64,000 bases of DNA from JADJGC01 sp964617645 (GCA_964617645.1 CAZTYE010000007.1:62001-126000); one strand, 5' to 3'. Positions 8,248 to 17,046 are shown, counted from the first letter of the stretch. A program made the numbers and translations. The notes: generated from the sequence alone by a model not told the origin.

Positions 8248-8790
8248 ATGGCTCGGTTAAAAGACTATTACAGGAACGAAGTGATTCCGCGTCTGATTAA
8301 AGAAGGCGGATACAAGAATATCATGGAAGTGCCCAAGATCGAGAAGATCGTGGTCAATATCGGCCTGGGTGAGGCGATCCAGAACGCCAAGGCGATGGAA
8401 GCCGCCAATACCGATCTGACGACGGTCACCGGGCAGAAGCCGATGGTTCGCCGCGCCACGAAGTCGATCGCGAATTTCAAGCTGCGCGAAGGCATGCCGA
8501 TCGGCACGGCGGTCACGCTCCGGCGTGAGCGGATGTTTGAATTCCTCGATCGTTTGATCAGCGTTGCGTTTCCGCGCGTACGCGATTTCCGGGGCATTTC
8601 GCCGAAGGGTTTCGACGGCCGCGGCAATTACACGATCGGCCTCAAAGAGCAGATTATTTTCCCGGAGATCGATTACGACAAAATCGACAAAATCCGGGGC
8701 ATGAATATCACGATAGTGACCACGGCAAAGACGGACGAGGAAGCGCTGCGCCTTCTGACGTTCATGAAGCTGCCGTTCCGGAAGTCGTAA
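8248..8790 (+). CDS. rplE: 50S ribosomal protein L5
   Basis: 5S rRNA-binding protein of the central protuberance. 180 residues, the standard length, with MARLKDYYRNEVIPRL at the start and the signatures KIVVNIGLGEA, TGQKPMVRRATKSIANFKLREGMPIG, and FPRVRDFRGISPKGFDGRGNYTIGLKEQ (spread over 8565-8655). Confidence 0.98.
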   Translation: MARLKDYYRNEVIPRLIKEGGYKNIMEVPKIEKIVVNIGLGEAIQNAKAMEAANTDLTTVTGQKPMVRRATKSIANFKLREGMPIGTAVTLRRERMFEFLDRLISVAFPRVRDFRGISPKGFDGRGNYTIGLKEQIIFPEIDYDKIDKIRGMNITIVTTAKTDEEALRLLTFMKLPFRKS

Positions 8791-8800
8791 AGGAGCACGC

Positions 8801-8986
8801 TTGGCAAAGACTTGTTTGATCAAGAAGCAGCAGCGGAAGCCGAAGTTCTCGGCGCGGGCCTATAATCGTTGCCGCCGTTGTGGCCGGCCGCGCGCATTTA
8901 TTCGCCGGTTCGGCGTTTGTCGCATCTGTTTCCGCGATATGGCGCTGGCGGGCGATCTTCCGGGCGTGGTGAAGGCGAGCTGGTAG
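8801..8986 (+). CDS. rpsN: 30S ribosomal protein S14, zinc-binding type Z, TTG start
   Basis: Short (61-residue) S14 carrying the four-cysteine zinc site CRRCGRPRAFIRRFGVCRIC, i.e. the C+ form also used by Gram-positives and many other phyla. Start is a TTG (LAKTCLIKKQQRKPKF) preceded by AAAGGAGCACGC. Ten bases after rplE. Confidence 0.96.
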   Translation: MAKTCLIKKQQRKPKFSARAYNRCRRCGRPRAFIRRFGVCRICFRDMALAGDLPGVVKASW

Positions 8987-9001
8987 AGAGGTAATGAGAG
9001 A

Positions 9002-9400
9002 ATGAATACGACCGATCCGATTGCTGATCTCTTAACCCGCATTCGCAACGGCTGCAAAGCCAAGATGAAGAAGGTCGATGTGCCGGCGTCGCGCCTCAAA
9101 CGCGAGGTCGTGCGCATTCTCGAAGAACATCGCTTCATCCGCAAAAGCGTCGAGATCAAAGACAACAAGCAGGGCGTGCTGCGCATTTATCTGCGCTATA
9201 CGAAGAACGATGAGCCGGTCATCAAGGGCATCCGCCGCGTTTCGCGTCCCGGTTTGCGCCAGTATGTCGGCAAGGAGAAGATCCAGCGCATGCGTTTTTC
9301 AATGGGCACGACGATTTTGTCGACTTCGCGCGGATTGATGACACACGACGAAGCGATGAAAGAAGGCATCGGCGGTGAAGCGCTGTGCTACGTGTGGTAA
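9002..9400 (+). CDS. rpsH: 30S ribosomal protein S8
   Basis: Primary 16S rRNA-binding protein and, in E. coli, the autogenous regulator of the spc operon. 132 residues: MNTTDPIADLLTRIRNG at the start and the C-terminal signature STSRGLMTHDEAMKEGIGGEALCYVW. Ribosome site AGAGAGGTAATGAGAG. Confidence 0.97.
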   Translation: MNTTDPIADLLTRIRNGCKAKMKKVDVPASRLKREVVRILEEHRFIRKSVEIKDNKQGVLRIYLRYTKNDEPVIKGIRRVSRPGLRQYVGKEKIQRMRFSMGTTILSTSRGLMTHDEAMKEGIGGEALCYVW

Positions 9401-9416
9401 AGAAGAGGTAATAACG

Positions 9417-9953
9417 ATGTCGCGAATCGGAAGAGCGCCGGTGCAAGTTCCGGCCAAGGTCAAAGTCGAGATGTCCGGACCGGATGTCAAAGTTACCGGC
9501 CCCAAGGGCACACTCGAACAGACGCTGCATCCGTCAATGAAAGTTTCGATCGACGGCAGCACAATCAAGGTCGAGCGTCCGGGCGACAGCAAGTTTCACC
9601 GCGCCCTGCACGGATTGACGCGCCAATTGATCCACAATATGATCAAAGGCGTCACGGACGGCTTCCAGCGCGAGTTAGAGATTCAAGGCGTCGGATATCG
9701 CGCCGAGCAGGTAGGCAAGGGATTGAAGATCGTCGTCGGCTATTCGCATCCGATTCTGGTGCGGCCGTTGCCGGGGATAACGCTTTCGCTCGACGATCCG
9801 ACGCACATTAAGATCACCGGCATCGACAAGCAGTTAGTCGGGCAAATGGCAGCCAAGATTCGCGGATTCCGTCCGCCGGAACCCTACAAGGGCAAAGGTA
9901 TTCGCTACAAAGGCGAGCAGGTGCGCAAGAAAGCCGGCAAGACCGCGGCGTAA
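9417..9953 (+). CDS. rplF: 50S ribosomal protein L6
   Basis: Two-domain protein at the base of the L7/L12 stalk near the factor-binding site. The ATG at 9417 (MSRIGRAPVQVPAKVKV) matches the family start and follows AGAAGAGGTAATAACG; the longer in-frame reading from 9375 runs into rpsH and is rejected. 178 residues, with the C-terminal signature KIRGFRPPEPYKGKGIRYKGE. Confidence 0.97.
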   Translation: MSRIGRAPVQVPAKVKVEMSGPDVKVTGPKGTLEQTLHPSMKVSIDGSTIKVERPGDSKFHRALHGLTRQLIHNMIKGVTDGFQRELEIQGVGYRAEQVGKGLKIVVGYSHPILVRPLPGITLSLDDPTHIKITGIDKQLVGQMAAKIRGFRPPEPYKGKGIRYKGEQVRKKAGKTAA

Positions 9954-9965
9954 GGAAATTGAACG

Positions 9966-10340
9966 ATGGCGAATAAGTGGATCATCAAGAACGAAATGCA
10001 GGAACGCCGTCAGTTGCGCCTGCGCAAGAAAGTCCGGGGCACGACAGACCGGCCGCGTCTCACGGTATTCCGTTCGTCACGGAATGTATTTGCCCAAGTT
10101 ATTGACGACATCGGCGGCGTAACGTTGGTGTCGTGTTCCAGTATCGACAAGGATATGGTCGATGCGGTAAAGGCGGCCAAGAAGAAGAGCGACCTGTCGA
10201 CATTGGTCGGCGAGCAGGTGGCGAAGAAGGCGCTTGCCAAAGGAATCAAGCAGGTCGTGTTCGATCGCAATCGCTACGAGTATCATGGGCGCGTCAAGGC
10301 CGTCGCGGAAGGCGCGCGCAAGGGCGGTTTGGAATTTTAG
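9966..10340 (+). CDS. rplR: 50S ribosomal protein L18
   Basis: 5S rRNA-binding protein. 124 residues, with RRQLRLRKKVRGTTDRPRL, TVFRSSRNVFAQVIDD and the C-terminal FDRNRYEYHGRVKAVAEGARKGGLEF all characteristic. Thirteen bases after rplF with AAGGAAATTGAACG before the ATG. Confidence 0.97.
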   Translation: MANKWIIKNEMQERRQLRLRKKVRGTTDRPRLTVFRSSRNVFAQVIDDIGGVTLVSCSSIDKDMVDAVKAAKKKSDLSTLVGEQVAKKALAKGIKQVVFDRNRYEYHGRVKAVAEGARKGGLEF

Positions 10341-10362
10341 TCTGAGATTAGAGGTATAGAAC

Positions 10363-10851
10363 TTGGCTCGCTACGAAACCGAAGACAACCAGTTTGAAGA
10401 GAAAGTCATCCACATCAACCGGGTCGCGAAAGTGATCAAGGGTGGACGGCGATTTTCGTTTACCGCGATTGTCGCGGTCGGCGACCGGCAGGGAAATGTC
10501 GGTGTCGGATTGGGCAAGGCCTCCGAAGTTGTCGATGCGATTCGCAAGGGCACGGAAGCCGCCCGTAAAGGCATGCTGCGCGTATCCGTGGTCAACGGGA
10601 CGATTCCGCACGAAGTGATCGGTCGTTACGGCGCCGCGAGGGTGCTGTTGAAACCGGCGGCGCCGGGTACCGGTGTAATCGCCGGTGGCACGGTGCGCGC
10701 GATTCTGGATGCAGCCGGCGTGCAGGATATCCTGACGAAGTCATTAGGCTCCACCAGTCCGCATAACGTCGTCAAGGCGACCATGGAAGGTCTGCTGCAA
10801 CTGCGCACGCGCGACGAGCAGCGCACCTGGCGCGAGATCGAAGTAGGTTAG
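10363..10851 (+). CDS. rpsE: 30S ribosomal protein S5, TTG start
   Basis: Decoding-fidelity protein with an N-terminal dsRNA-binding fold. 162 residues; the start region ARYETEDNQFEEKVIHINRVAKV is encoded from a TTG at 10363. Signatures: KGGRRFSFTAIVAVGDRQGNVGVGLGKA (10441-10524) and LKPAAPGTGVIAGGTVRAILDAAGV. rpmD starts four bases after the stop. Confidence 0.97.
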   Translation: MARYETEDNQFEEKVIHINRVAKVIKGGRRFSFTAIVAVGDRQGNVGVGLGKASEVVDAIRKGTEAARKGMLRVSVVNGTIPHEVIGRYGAARVLLKPAAPGTGVIAGGTVRAILDAAGVQDILTKSLGSTSPHNVVKATMEGLLQLRTRDEQRTWREIEVG

Positions 10852-10855
10852 GGGC

Positions 10856-11038
10856 ATGGCAAAGCAATTGAAGATCACCCTGGTGAAGGGGCTATCGGGA
10901 CACATCCAACAGCACCGGCGCACGGTCGAAGCTCTGGGCTTGCGCAAATTGCACCATTCGGTGATCAAGAACGACACGCCGCAGATTCGCGGAATGGTCA
11001 AGTCGATTTATTATCTGCTCAAGGTGGAGGAGCTGTAG
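10856..11038 (+). CDS. rpmD: 50S ribosomal protein L30
   Basis: 60-residue L30: KQLKITLVKGLSG, then GLRKLHHSVIKNDTPQIRGMVKSI, which matches the bacterial L30 core. The ATG at 10856 is preceded by GTAGGTTAGGGGC. One base separates it from rplO. Confidence 0.95.
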   Translation: MAKQLKITLVKGLSGHIQQHRRTVEALGLRKLHHSVIKNDTPQIRGMVKSIYYLLKVEEL

Positions 11039-11039
11039 C

Positions 11040-11486
11040 ATGAAGCTGAACGAAATCAAGAAGCCGAAAGGCTCCACCACATCGCGCAAGCGTCTTGGTC
11101 GCGGACCAGGGTCGGGGCTCGGCGAGCAGTCGACCCGCGGTCATAAGGGCGCCCGCGCCCGCGCCGGTTACAAGTACAAGGCCTGGCATGAAGGCGGTCA
11201 GATGCCGCTGGTGCGCCGCCTGCCCAAGCGCGGTTTTAGTAACCCGACGCGTGTCGAGTATCAGGTTGTAAATCTCAGTGATATCGATCACAAGTTTGCC
11301 GCCGGCGGTGAAGTGACGATCGCGGCGCTCAAAGAGCAACGTCTGATAAAGAGCGTCAACAAACCGGTCAAAGTACTGGGGGCCGGCGAGCTCAAGAGCA
11401 GCGTAACGATCAAGGTACACGCGGCCTCGCAGTCGGCGATTGACAAGATCACCGCCGCCGGAGGGAAGGTGGAAATACTCTCGTGA
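11040..11486 (+). CDS. rplO: 50S ribosomal protein L15
   Basis: Late-assembly 23S-binding protein. 148 residues starting MKLNEIKKPKGSTTSRKRLGRGPGSG, with the Gly-rich GHKGARARAGYKYKAWHEGGQMPLVRRLPKRGF region (11140-11240) and C-terminal VKVLGAGELKSSVTIKVHAAS. Its stop overlaps the secY GTG (GTGA), indicating translational coupling. Confidence 0.97.
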   Translation: MKLNEIKKPKGSTTSRKRLGRGPGSGLGEQSTRGHKGARARAGYKYKAWHEGGQMPLVRRLPKRGFSNPTRVEYQVVNLSDIDHKFAAGGEVTIAALKEQRLIKSVNKPVKVLGAGELKSSVTIKVHAASQSAIDKITAAGGKVEILS

Positions 11487-12799
11487 TCGAAAAAATACAG
11501 AATATTTTCCGCGTCCGGGAGCTGAGGGAACGAATTCTATTCACCCTCGGCATTCTTGTTGTATACCGCATCGGCAGTCACGTGCCAGCGCCTGGAATCG
11601 ACGCCGGACTATTGCAGCAGTTTTTCGCCAACCAAGCGAGCACGCTGTTTGGCATGTTCGATATGTTCGTCGGCGGCGCCTTCCAGCGCGCGACGATCTT
11701 CTCACTCGGAATCATGCCGTACATCTCGGCGTCGATTATTATCCAATTGTTGACGCCAATCTTTCCGTACCTGCAGCGCCTCTCCAAGGAGGGCGAAGAA
11801 GGCCGTCGCAAGATCACGCAGTACACGCGCTACGGAACGGTGTTGATTGCGATGCTGCAGGCGTTCGGCGTGGCAGTTTGGCTTCAGTCGCTACAACCTG
11901 AGCCGGGATTGTCGGTAGTCATTAGCCCTGGCACCGGATTCGTGCTGATGTCGATGATCACCTTCACCGCGGGCACGATCTTTATCATGTGGCTCGGCGA
12001 GAAAATTACCGAGCGCGGAATCGGTAACGGTATTTCTTTGATCATCTTCATCGGTATTATCGCGACGTTCCCGCGCGCGGTTATCGACTCGTTTACGGAC
12101 ATCCAGACCGGTACGCGCGGAATCTTTACCGAGTTGTTTATTCTCGCAATTATAGTCGCGGTCATCGCATCGATCGTCCTCGTCACCCGTGCGCAGCGGC
12201 GGATTCCGGTGCAGCACGCGAAGCGTATCGTCGGTCGCAAAGTTATGGGCGGGGTGACAACGCATCTGCCTTTGTCGGTAAACACCGCCGGCGTTATTCC
12301 GATTATCTTCGCGCAATCGATCATGTTTGCGCCCGCGACTCTGCTGACCCTGTTTCCGCAGTCGGATTTCATTCAAGAATTCGTAGCGTACCTGTCCCCG
12401 GGTGCGATCACATATAGCATTGTCTATGGCTTGATCATTGTCTTCTTCGCTTACTTCTACACGGCCATTGTTGTCAATCCGATCGACATGGCGGATAACA
12501 TGAAGAAGCAAGGCGCGTTTATTCCGGGCATTCGTCCGGGCAAGAGCACGGCCGAGTACATCGATCATGTGCTGACGCGCATTACGCTGCCCGGCGCGAT
12601 CTTCTTCGCACTGATCGCCGTGCTGCCGTACATCATGATTCAGGCGTTCAACGTGAAGTATTATTTCGGCGGCACGGGCATTCTGATCGTCGTCGGCGTG
12701 GCGCTGGATACGCTGCAGCAAATCGAATCGCATCTGTTGATGCGACATTATGATGGCTTCATGAAGCACGGCCGTATCAAAGGACGGTCCGCCTTGTGA
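11483..12799 (+). CDS. secY: Preprotein translocase subunit SecY
   Basis: Channel subunit of the Sec translocon in the inner membrane. 438 residues with about ten hydrophobic segments; signatures GIMPYISASIIIQLL, the plug/pore region early on, GGVTTHLPLSVNTAGVIPIIFA and the cytosolic loop NPIDMADNMKKQGAFIPGIRPG. GTG start at 11483 overlapping the rplO stop. Standard position between rplO and adk. Confidence 0.98.
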   Translation: MIEKIQNIFRVRELRERILFTLGILVVYRIGSHVPAPGIDAGLLQQFFANQASTLFGMFDMFVGGAFQRATIFSLGIMPYISASIIIQLLTPIFPYLQRLSKEGEEGRRKITQYTRYGTVLIAMLQAFGVAVWLQSLQPEPGLSVVISPGTGFVLMSMITFTAGTIFIMWLGEKITERGIGNGISLIIFIGIIATFPRAVIDSFTDIQTGTRGIFTELFILAIIVAVIASIVLVTRAQRRIPVQHAKRIVGRKVMGGVTTHLPLSVNTAGVIPIIFAQSIMFAPATLLTLFPQSDFIQEFVAYLSPGAITYSIVYGLIIVFFAYFYTAIVVNPIDMADNMKKQGAFIPGIRPGKSTAEYIDHVLTRITLPGAIFFALIAVLPYIMIQAFNVKYYFGGTGILIVVGVALDTLQQIESHLLMRHYDGFMKHGRIKGRSAL

Positions 12800-13446
12800 T
12801 GCGTCTGGTCCTGCTTGGTGCGCCGGGTTCCGGAAAGGGAACGCAGGCCAAGATCCTCGCGGAGAAACGGAAAATCGCCCATCTTTCGACGGGCGATATT
12901 CTGCGTGAGGAGGTCAAGCGGGGAACAGATTTAGGAAATCGGGCCAAAGGCTTTATGGACGCCGGCCAGTTGGTGCCGGATGATTTGATCCTTGACATGA
13001 TTGAATTGCGACTGAAACAGCCAGATCTGAAGAATGGATTCATCTTCGACGGTTTTCCGCGGACGGTTCCGCAGGCCGAAGGATTAGATGCGCTGTTGGG
13101 TAAGATGCAGACGAAGCTGGATCGCGTCGTGAATCTCGCGGTCGATGATGAAGCGATCGTCTACCGGCTCAGCGCCCGCTCCACTTGCTCAGTGTGCGGG
13201 ACGATCTACAACGATCTCTCGCAGCCGCCGAAGCATGCCGGGATTTGCGACATTGACAACGGATTGTTGCACCGCCGGCCGGATGACAATCCGATCACGG
13301 TGCGCCAGCGCTTGCAGGTTTATCACGAGCAGACACAACCGCTTGAAGACTACTACACCCGGAAGGGATTGCTCCTGACGGTGAAGGGCGATGACGCCGT
13401 GGATGTCGTGGCGAACAAGATTTTGAGTCAGATCGGCGGAGATTAG
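12799..13446 (+). CDS. adk: Adenylate kinase, zinc-lid type
   Basis: Converts ATP + AMP to 2 ADP in the cytoplasm. P-loop GAPGSGKGTQ at residues 7-16, AMP site STGDILRE, and FDGFPRTVPQA. The lid holds Cys130-x2-Cys133 and Cys150-x2-Asp153, the Cys3-Asp metal site also known from Bacillus subtilis. The ATG at 12799 overlaps the secY stop by one base (TGATG); an in-frame GTG sits one codon earlier. 215 residues. Confidence 0.97.
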   Translation: MRLVLLGAPGSGKGTQAKILAEKRKIAHLSTGDILREEVKRGTDLGNRAKGFMDAGQLVPDDLILDMIELRLKQPDLKNGFIFDGFPRTVPQAEGLDALLGKMQTKLDRVVNLAVDDEAIVYRLSARSTCSVCGTIYNDLSQPPKHAGICDIDNGLLHRRPDDNPITVRQRLQVYHEQTQPLEDYYTRKGLLLTVKGDDAVDVVANKILSQIGGD

Positions 13447-14201
13447 TGGCGACTATGATCGAGCTCAAAAGCAAAGATGAGATCAGGAAAATCGCCGCTG
13501 CCGGCGCCATCGTCGCCGCCGCCCACCAAGTTGCGGCGGAGATGTTGGAACCGGGAGTCACGACGATAGAGATCGATCAGCGTGTGCGGGAATTGATCGA
13601 GAGAGAAGGCGGAAAGCCGTCGTTTCTCGGATTTCGAGGATACCCGGCTTCCACCTGCATCTCGATCAATGAAGTGATCGTGCACGGCATCCCGGGGAAG
13701 CGTAAGATCAAGGATGGCGACCTGGTTTCGGTTGACATCGGAGTCTACAAGGACGGATTTCACGCTGACGCCGCGCGATCGTATGTTGTCGGCAACGCAT
13801 CCGACGATAAGAAGCGAATCACCAAGGTGGTTCGCGAGGCCCTGGAGGCCGGTATAGCGGCCGGACATGCCGGCGGCAGGCTCGGCGATATCGGCGCCAC
13901 GATTCAGCGCTTCGCGGAGGCGCAGGGCTATTCGGTGGTGCGTGACCTGGTTGGCCATGGCATCGGCCGCAACCTGCATGAGGATCCGCAGGTGCCGAAT
14001 TTCGGGAACGCCGGCAGCGGACCGACGTTGAAAGTAGGCATGGTTTTGGCCATCGAGCCGATGATCAATGCCGGGACGTACGAAATCGAGACGCTGGCCG
14101 ATGGCTGGACGATAGTAACGGCCGATCGTCACATCTCCGCGCACTGGGAGAACACCTACGCGGTGACCGACGACGGCCTGATTGCATTAACGATTAACTG
14201 A
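13446..14201 (+). CDS. map: Methionine aminopeptidase type I
   Basis: Removes the initiator Met from nascent proteins, using two metal ions. Metal ligands are visible in the conserved blocks VSVDIGVYKDGFHADAAR (both Asp), GHGIGRNLHEDPQVPNFG (His), AIEPMI (Glu) and the final AHWENTYAVTDDG (Glu). 251 residues from GTG 13446, which overlaps the adk stop. An ATG three codons later (13455, MIELKSKDEIRKI) fits the family start at least as well, so the exact start is open. Confidence 0.96.
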   Translation: MATMIELKSKDEIRKIAAAGAIVAAAHQVAAEMLEPGVTTIEIDQRVRELIEREGGKPSFLGFRGYPASTCISINEVIVHGIPGKRKIKDGDLVSVDIGVYKDGFHADAARSYVVGNASDDKKRITKVVREALEAGIAAGHAGGRLGDIGATIQRFAEAQGYSVVRDLVGHGIGRNLHEDPQVPNFGNAGSGPTLKVGMVLAIEPMINAGTYEIETLADGWTIVTADRHISAHWENTYAVTDDGLIALTIN

Positions 14202-14207
14202 GGACGG

Positions 14208-14426
14208 ATGACGAAAGAAGCGACCATTAAAGTTGAAGGCAAGGTGATTGAGCCGCTCCCGAACGCGATGTTCCGGGTCGAGCTCGACAACGGCCACAAG
14301 GTACTGGCGCACGTTTCCGGCAAAATGAGAATGCACTTTATCAAGATACTGCCGGGCGACAAAGTGACGCTGGAGTTGTCGCCGTACGATCTGAGCAAAG
14401 GTCGCATCGTCTACCGTTATAAGTGA
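14208..14426 (+). CDS. infA: Translation initiation factor IF-1
   Basis: OB-fold factor that occupies the A site during initiation. 72 residues, the canonical length: EATIKVEGKVIEPLPNAMFRVEL, then GHKVLAHVSGKMRMHFIKILPGDKVTLELSPYDLSKGRIVYRYK (14290-14423). Located between map and rpmJ, as in many non-enteric bacteria. Confidence 0.98.
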   Translation: MTKEATIKVEGKVIEPLPNAMFRVELDNGHKVLAHVSGKMRMHFIKILPGDKVTLELSPYDLSKGRIVYRYK

Positions 14427-14446
14427 GAAGATAGGAGTTCGTCGAT

Positions 14447-14563
14447 ATGAAAGTTCGTTCATCGGTTCGGCCGCGTTGCGAGCACTGCAAGGTGATAAAG
14501 CGCCACGGTGTCGTGCGCGTGATTTGCAAGAAGAACCCGCGCCACAAACAGCGTCAGGGTTAG
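14447..14563 (+). CDS. rpmJ: 50S ribosomal protein L36, zinc-binding
   Basis: Short gene of 38 codons. The product begins MKVRSSVRPRCEHCKVIKR and continues VRVICKKNPRHKQRQG; Cys11, Cys14, Cys27 and His33 form the zinc site of the C+ form of L36. Preceded by ATAGGAGTTCGTCGAT. It sits in its usual place between infA and rpsM. Confidence 0.96.
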   Translation: MKVRSSVRPRCEHCKVIKRHGVVRVICKKNPRHKQRQG

Positions 14564-14581
14564 GAAAGCGAAGGAGTATTA

Positions 14582-14962
14582 ATGGCCCGCATTGCCGGCG
14601 TTGATTTACCGCGCGACAAACGATTAGAGATCGCGCTCACTTACATTTTTGGACTCGGGATCGCGTCTTCGCGAAAAATCCTCAAGAAGACGGGAATCAA
14701 TCCCGATTTGCGCGTTCACAAGATGACCGAGGACGAAATCGCCCGTCTGCGGCAGGTGATCGAGAACGATTTCAAGGTCGAAGGCGTACTGCGCTCGGAA
14801 GTGGCGATGAATATCAAGCGCCTGATCGATATCGGATCATATCGCGGATTGCGCCATCGGCGCGGCCTACCGGTACGCGGCCAGCGCACGCGCACGAATG
14901 CGCGCACGCGCAAGGGTCCCAAGCGCACCGTGGCCGGCAAGAAGAAGGCGCCGACCAAGTAA
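14582..14962 (+). CDS. rpsM: 30S ribosomal protein S13
   Basis: 30S head protein contacting the P-site tRNA and the 50S. 126 residues: MARIAGVDLPRDKRLEIALTYI, GIASSRKIL, then GSYRGLRHRRGLPVRGQRTRTNARTRKGP, the S13 signature (14836-14925). Preceded by GCGAAGGAGTATTA. Confidence 0.98.
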   Translation: MARIAGVDLPRDKRLEIALTYIFGLGIASSRKILKKTGINPDLRVHKMTEDEIARLRQVIENDFKVEGVLRSEVAMNIKRLIDIGSYRGLRHRRGLPVRGQRTRTNARTRKGPKRTVAGKKKAPTK

Positions 14963-15004
14963 GCCCTGGTAAATTGATATTATTGGAGATAGAGGAGAGG
15001 TTCT

Positions 15005-15397
15005 TTGGCTAATCCAAAACCTAAAGGTAAGAAGAAGAAAGCCCGGCGCATCGACTCCGTTGGCGTCGCGCATATTCACTCGACCTTTAACAATACGATC
15101 ATATCGATAACCGATTCCACCGGTGGCATCGTATCGTGGTCGTCGGCCGGTCGCTCCGGTTTTAAGGGCTCGAAGAAGTCGACGCCGTTTGCGGCGCAGT
15201 TGGCGGCGTCCTCAAGCGCCAAAGAGGCGATTGATCAGGGTCTGCGCAAAGTGGAAGTCTGGGTCAAGGGGCCGGGGTCCGGTCGCGAGGCCGCGATCCG
15301 TTCGCTTCAGGCCGCCGGTCTGGAGATCATCGCAATCAAAGATGTGACTCCGATTCCTCATAACGGTTGCCGCGCTCCGAAGCGGCGCCGGGTGTAA
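15005..15397 (+). CDS. rpsK: 30S ribosomal protein S11, TTG start
   Basis: Platform protein contacting mRNA in the E site. 130 residues; signatures AHIHSTFNNTIISITD, SAGRSGFKGSKKSTPFAAQ, VWVKGPGSGREAAIRSLQAAG and DVTPIPHNGCRAPKRRRV. The start is a TTG at 15005, preceded by AGAGGAGAGGTTCT. The order rpsM-rpsK-rpsD-rpoA-rplQ is the standard alpha operon. Confidence 0.97.
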   Translation: MANPKPKGKKKKARRIDSVGVAHIHSTFNNTIISITDSTGGIVSWSSAGRSGFKGSKKSTPFAAQLAASSSAKEAIDQGLRKVEVWVKGPGSGREAAIRSLQAAGLEIIAIKDVTPIPHNGCRAPKRRRV

Positions 15398-15414
15398 GGG
15401 CTGGAGGCGGAAAT

Positions 15415-16026
15415 ATGGCAAGATATACAGGTCCGAAACACAGAATGTGTCGCCGTCTCGGCGAAAAGGTTTGCGACTCGATCAAATGTCCGGTCGATCG
15501 CCGGCCATATCCGGCGGGTCAGCATGGTCAGAACATGCGGCGCAAAATCTCCGAGTATGGCATCCAACTGCGGGAAAAGCAAAAGGTGCGCTCGATTTAC
15601 GGCGTGCTGGAGAAGCAGTTCCGCAATTACTTCGATAAAGCCAGCCGCATGAAAGGCATCACCGGTGAAAACCTGCTCCAGCTTCTCGAAAGTCGCCTGG
15701 ATAACGTGGTTTTTCGTCTCGGATTTGCGCCGACACGGCGAGCCGCGCGGCAGTTGGTCCGCCACCGGCATTTTCTCGTCAACGGCGATATCGTCGATAT
15801 ACCTTCATTCCAACTGAAGCCGCATGACATGGTGCGCGTAAAAGAGAAGTCGCGCAAGTTGGACCTGATTCACATGGCGCTCAAGGATTCCGATCGCTCC
15901 GCGGATTTGCCGTGGCTGCGGGTCAACAAAGCGTCATTGGAAGGCGAGCTGCTGGAAGTCCCGAAACGCGCCGATATTCCGGTGCCGGTTTCGGAGCAGT
16001 TGATCGTCGAATTGTATTCCAAGTAG
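15415..16026 (+). CDS. rpsD: 30S ribosomal protein S4
   Basis: 16S assembly nucleator and autogenous regulator of the alpha operon in E. coli. The ATG at 15415 (MARYTGPKHRMCRRLGEK) is the family start; an in-frame extension to 15367 overlaps rpsK and is rejected. 203 residues with the S4 domain LLQLLESRLDNVVFRLGFAPTRRAARQLVRHRHFLVNG (15673-15786). Three Cys near the N-terminus (12, 20, 25) do not match the spacing of the standard four-Cys zinc form. Confidence 0.97.
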   Translation: MARYTGPKHRMCRRLGEKVCDSIKCPVDRRPYPAGQHGQNMRRKISEYGIQLREKQKVRSIYGVLEKQFRNYFDKASRMKGITGENLLQLLESRLDNVVFRLGFAPTRRAARQLVRHRHFLVNGDIVDIPSFQLKPHDMVRVKEKSRKLDLIHMALKDSDRSADLPWLRVNKASLEGELLEVPKRADIPVPVSEQLIVELYSK

Positions 16027-16047
16027 TTTGCAAGGAGAGAGGGATTC

Positions 16048-17031
16048 ATGAGGTGGAGAAACCTGGTTTTACCCAAAGAGGTAATCACCGCCGAGTTGTC
16101 AGATAATCAGCGCTTCGCGCGCTTCGTGCTCGAGCCGCTGGAACGCGGCTTTGGCGTTACGATGGGCAACGCGCTGCGTCGGGTATTGCTGTCGGCAATT
16201 CAAGGCGCCGCGGTTACGTCATTGCGCATCGAAGGTGTCCAGCACGAGTTCTCGACCATACCCGGCGTGTACGAAGACGTGACGCAGATTGTCCTCAATC
16301 TGAAGAAACTCCGCGTCAAGATGCACACCGACGACGCCAAGACGGTGACTCTCGCGATTCACGGCAAGGGCAAGTATCGCGCCGGTCAAATCGAGACCGG
16401 TCCGGAGATTGAAGTCCTGAATCCCGACCTGCACATCATTGAACTGACCGAGGACAAGAAATTCAAGATCGAGATCGATCTGGATTTGGGCCGGGGCTAT
16501 GTGCTCTCCGACCAAAACAAGCGCCCGGATCGGCCGGTGGGCACGATTTACGTCGATTCGCTGTTCAGCCCGGTGGTGAAGGTGAACTACATCGTCGACA
16601 ACACGCGCGTCGGCCAGCGTACGGACTATGATAAGTTGACGCTCGAGGTTACGACCGACGGCTCGTTGTCGCCGGAAGAAGCCATCGGCTATTCAGCGAA
16701 ACTGCTGGCCGACCACTTGCGCTACTTCATTCATATCGATGAGGATATCGTTCCGATCGAAGAGACGAAGGAAGATGAAGAAACGGTAAAGATTCGCAAT
16801 CTGCTAAACACGCGGGTCGATGAGCTTGAGCTCTCGGTGCGCTCGTCGAACTGCCTGCGGGCGGCGAATATCCAAACGCTGCGCGATCTCGTGCAGCGGT
16901 CGGAATCGGATATGCTCAAGTATCGCAACTTCGGGCGGAAATCGCTCACCGAGCTGTCGGCGATTCTGGAAGAACTCAACTTAGCCTGGGGTATGGACAT
17001 CGCCAAGTACTTCCAGGGCGATCAAAATTAG
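16048..17031 (+). CDS. rpoA: RNA polymerase alpha subunit
   Basis: Assembly platform of RNA polymerase and target of activators. 327 residues. The N-terminal domain has FVLEPLERGFGVTMGNALRRVLLSAIQGAAV and the beta/beta-prime contact region; the C-terminal domain (from about residue 250) has ELELSVRSSNCLRAANIQTLRDLV and FGRKSLTEL, the helix-hairpin-helix that binds UP elements. Preceded by AAGGAGAGAGGGATTC. Confidence 0.98.
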   Translation: MRWRNLVLPKEVITAELSDNQRFARFVLEPLERGFGVTMGNALRRVLLSAIQGAAVTSLRIEGVQHEFSTIPGVYEDVTQIVLNLKKLRVKMHTDDAKTVTLAIHGKGKYRAGQIETGPEIEVLNPDLHIIELTEDKKFKIEIDLDLGRGYVLSDQNKRPDRPVGTIYVDSLFSPVVKVNYIVDNTRVGQRTDYDKLTLEVTTDGSLSPEEAIGYSAKLLADHLRYFIHIDEDIVPIEETKEDEETVKIRNLLNTRVDELELSVRSSNCLRAANIQTLRDLVQRSESDMLKYRNFGRKSLTELSAILEELNLAWGMDIAKYFQGDQN

Positions 17032-17046
17032 AGGAGCGCAAGAACA

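Noticed and set aside
11891..12769. Minus-strand reading frame (292 codons) inside secY
   Set aside because: Shadow of SecY; highly charged composition typical of reversed membrane-protein codons.
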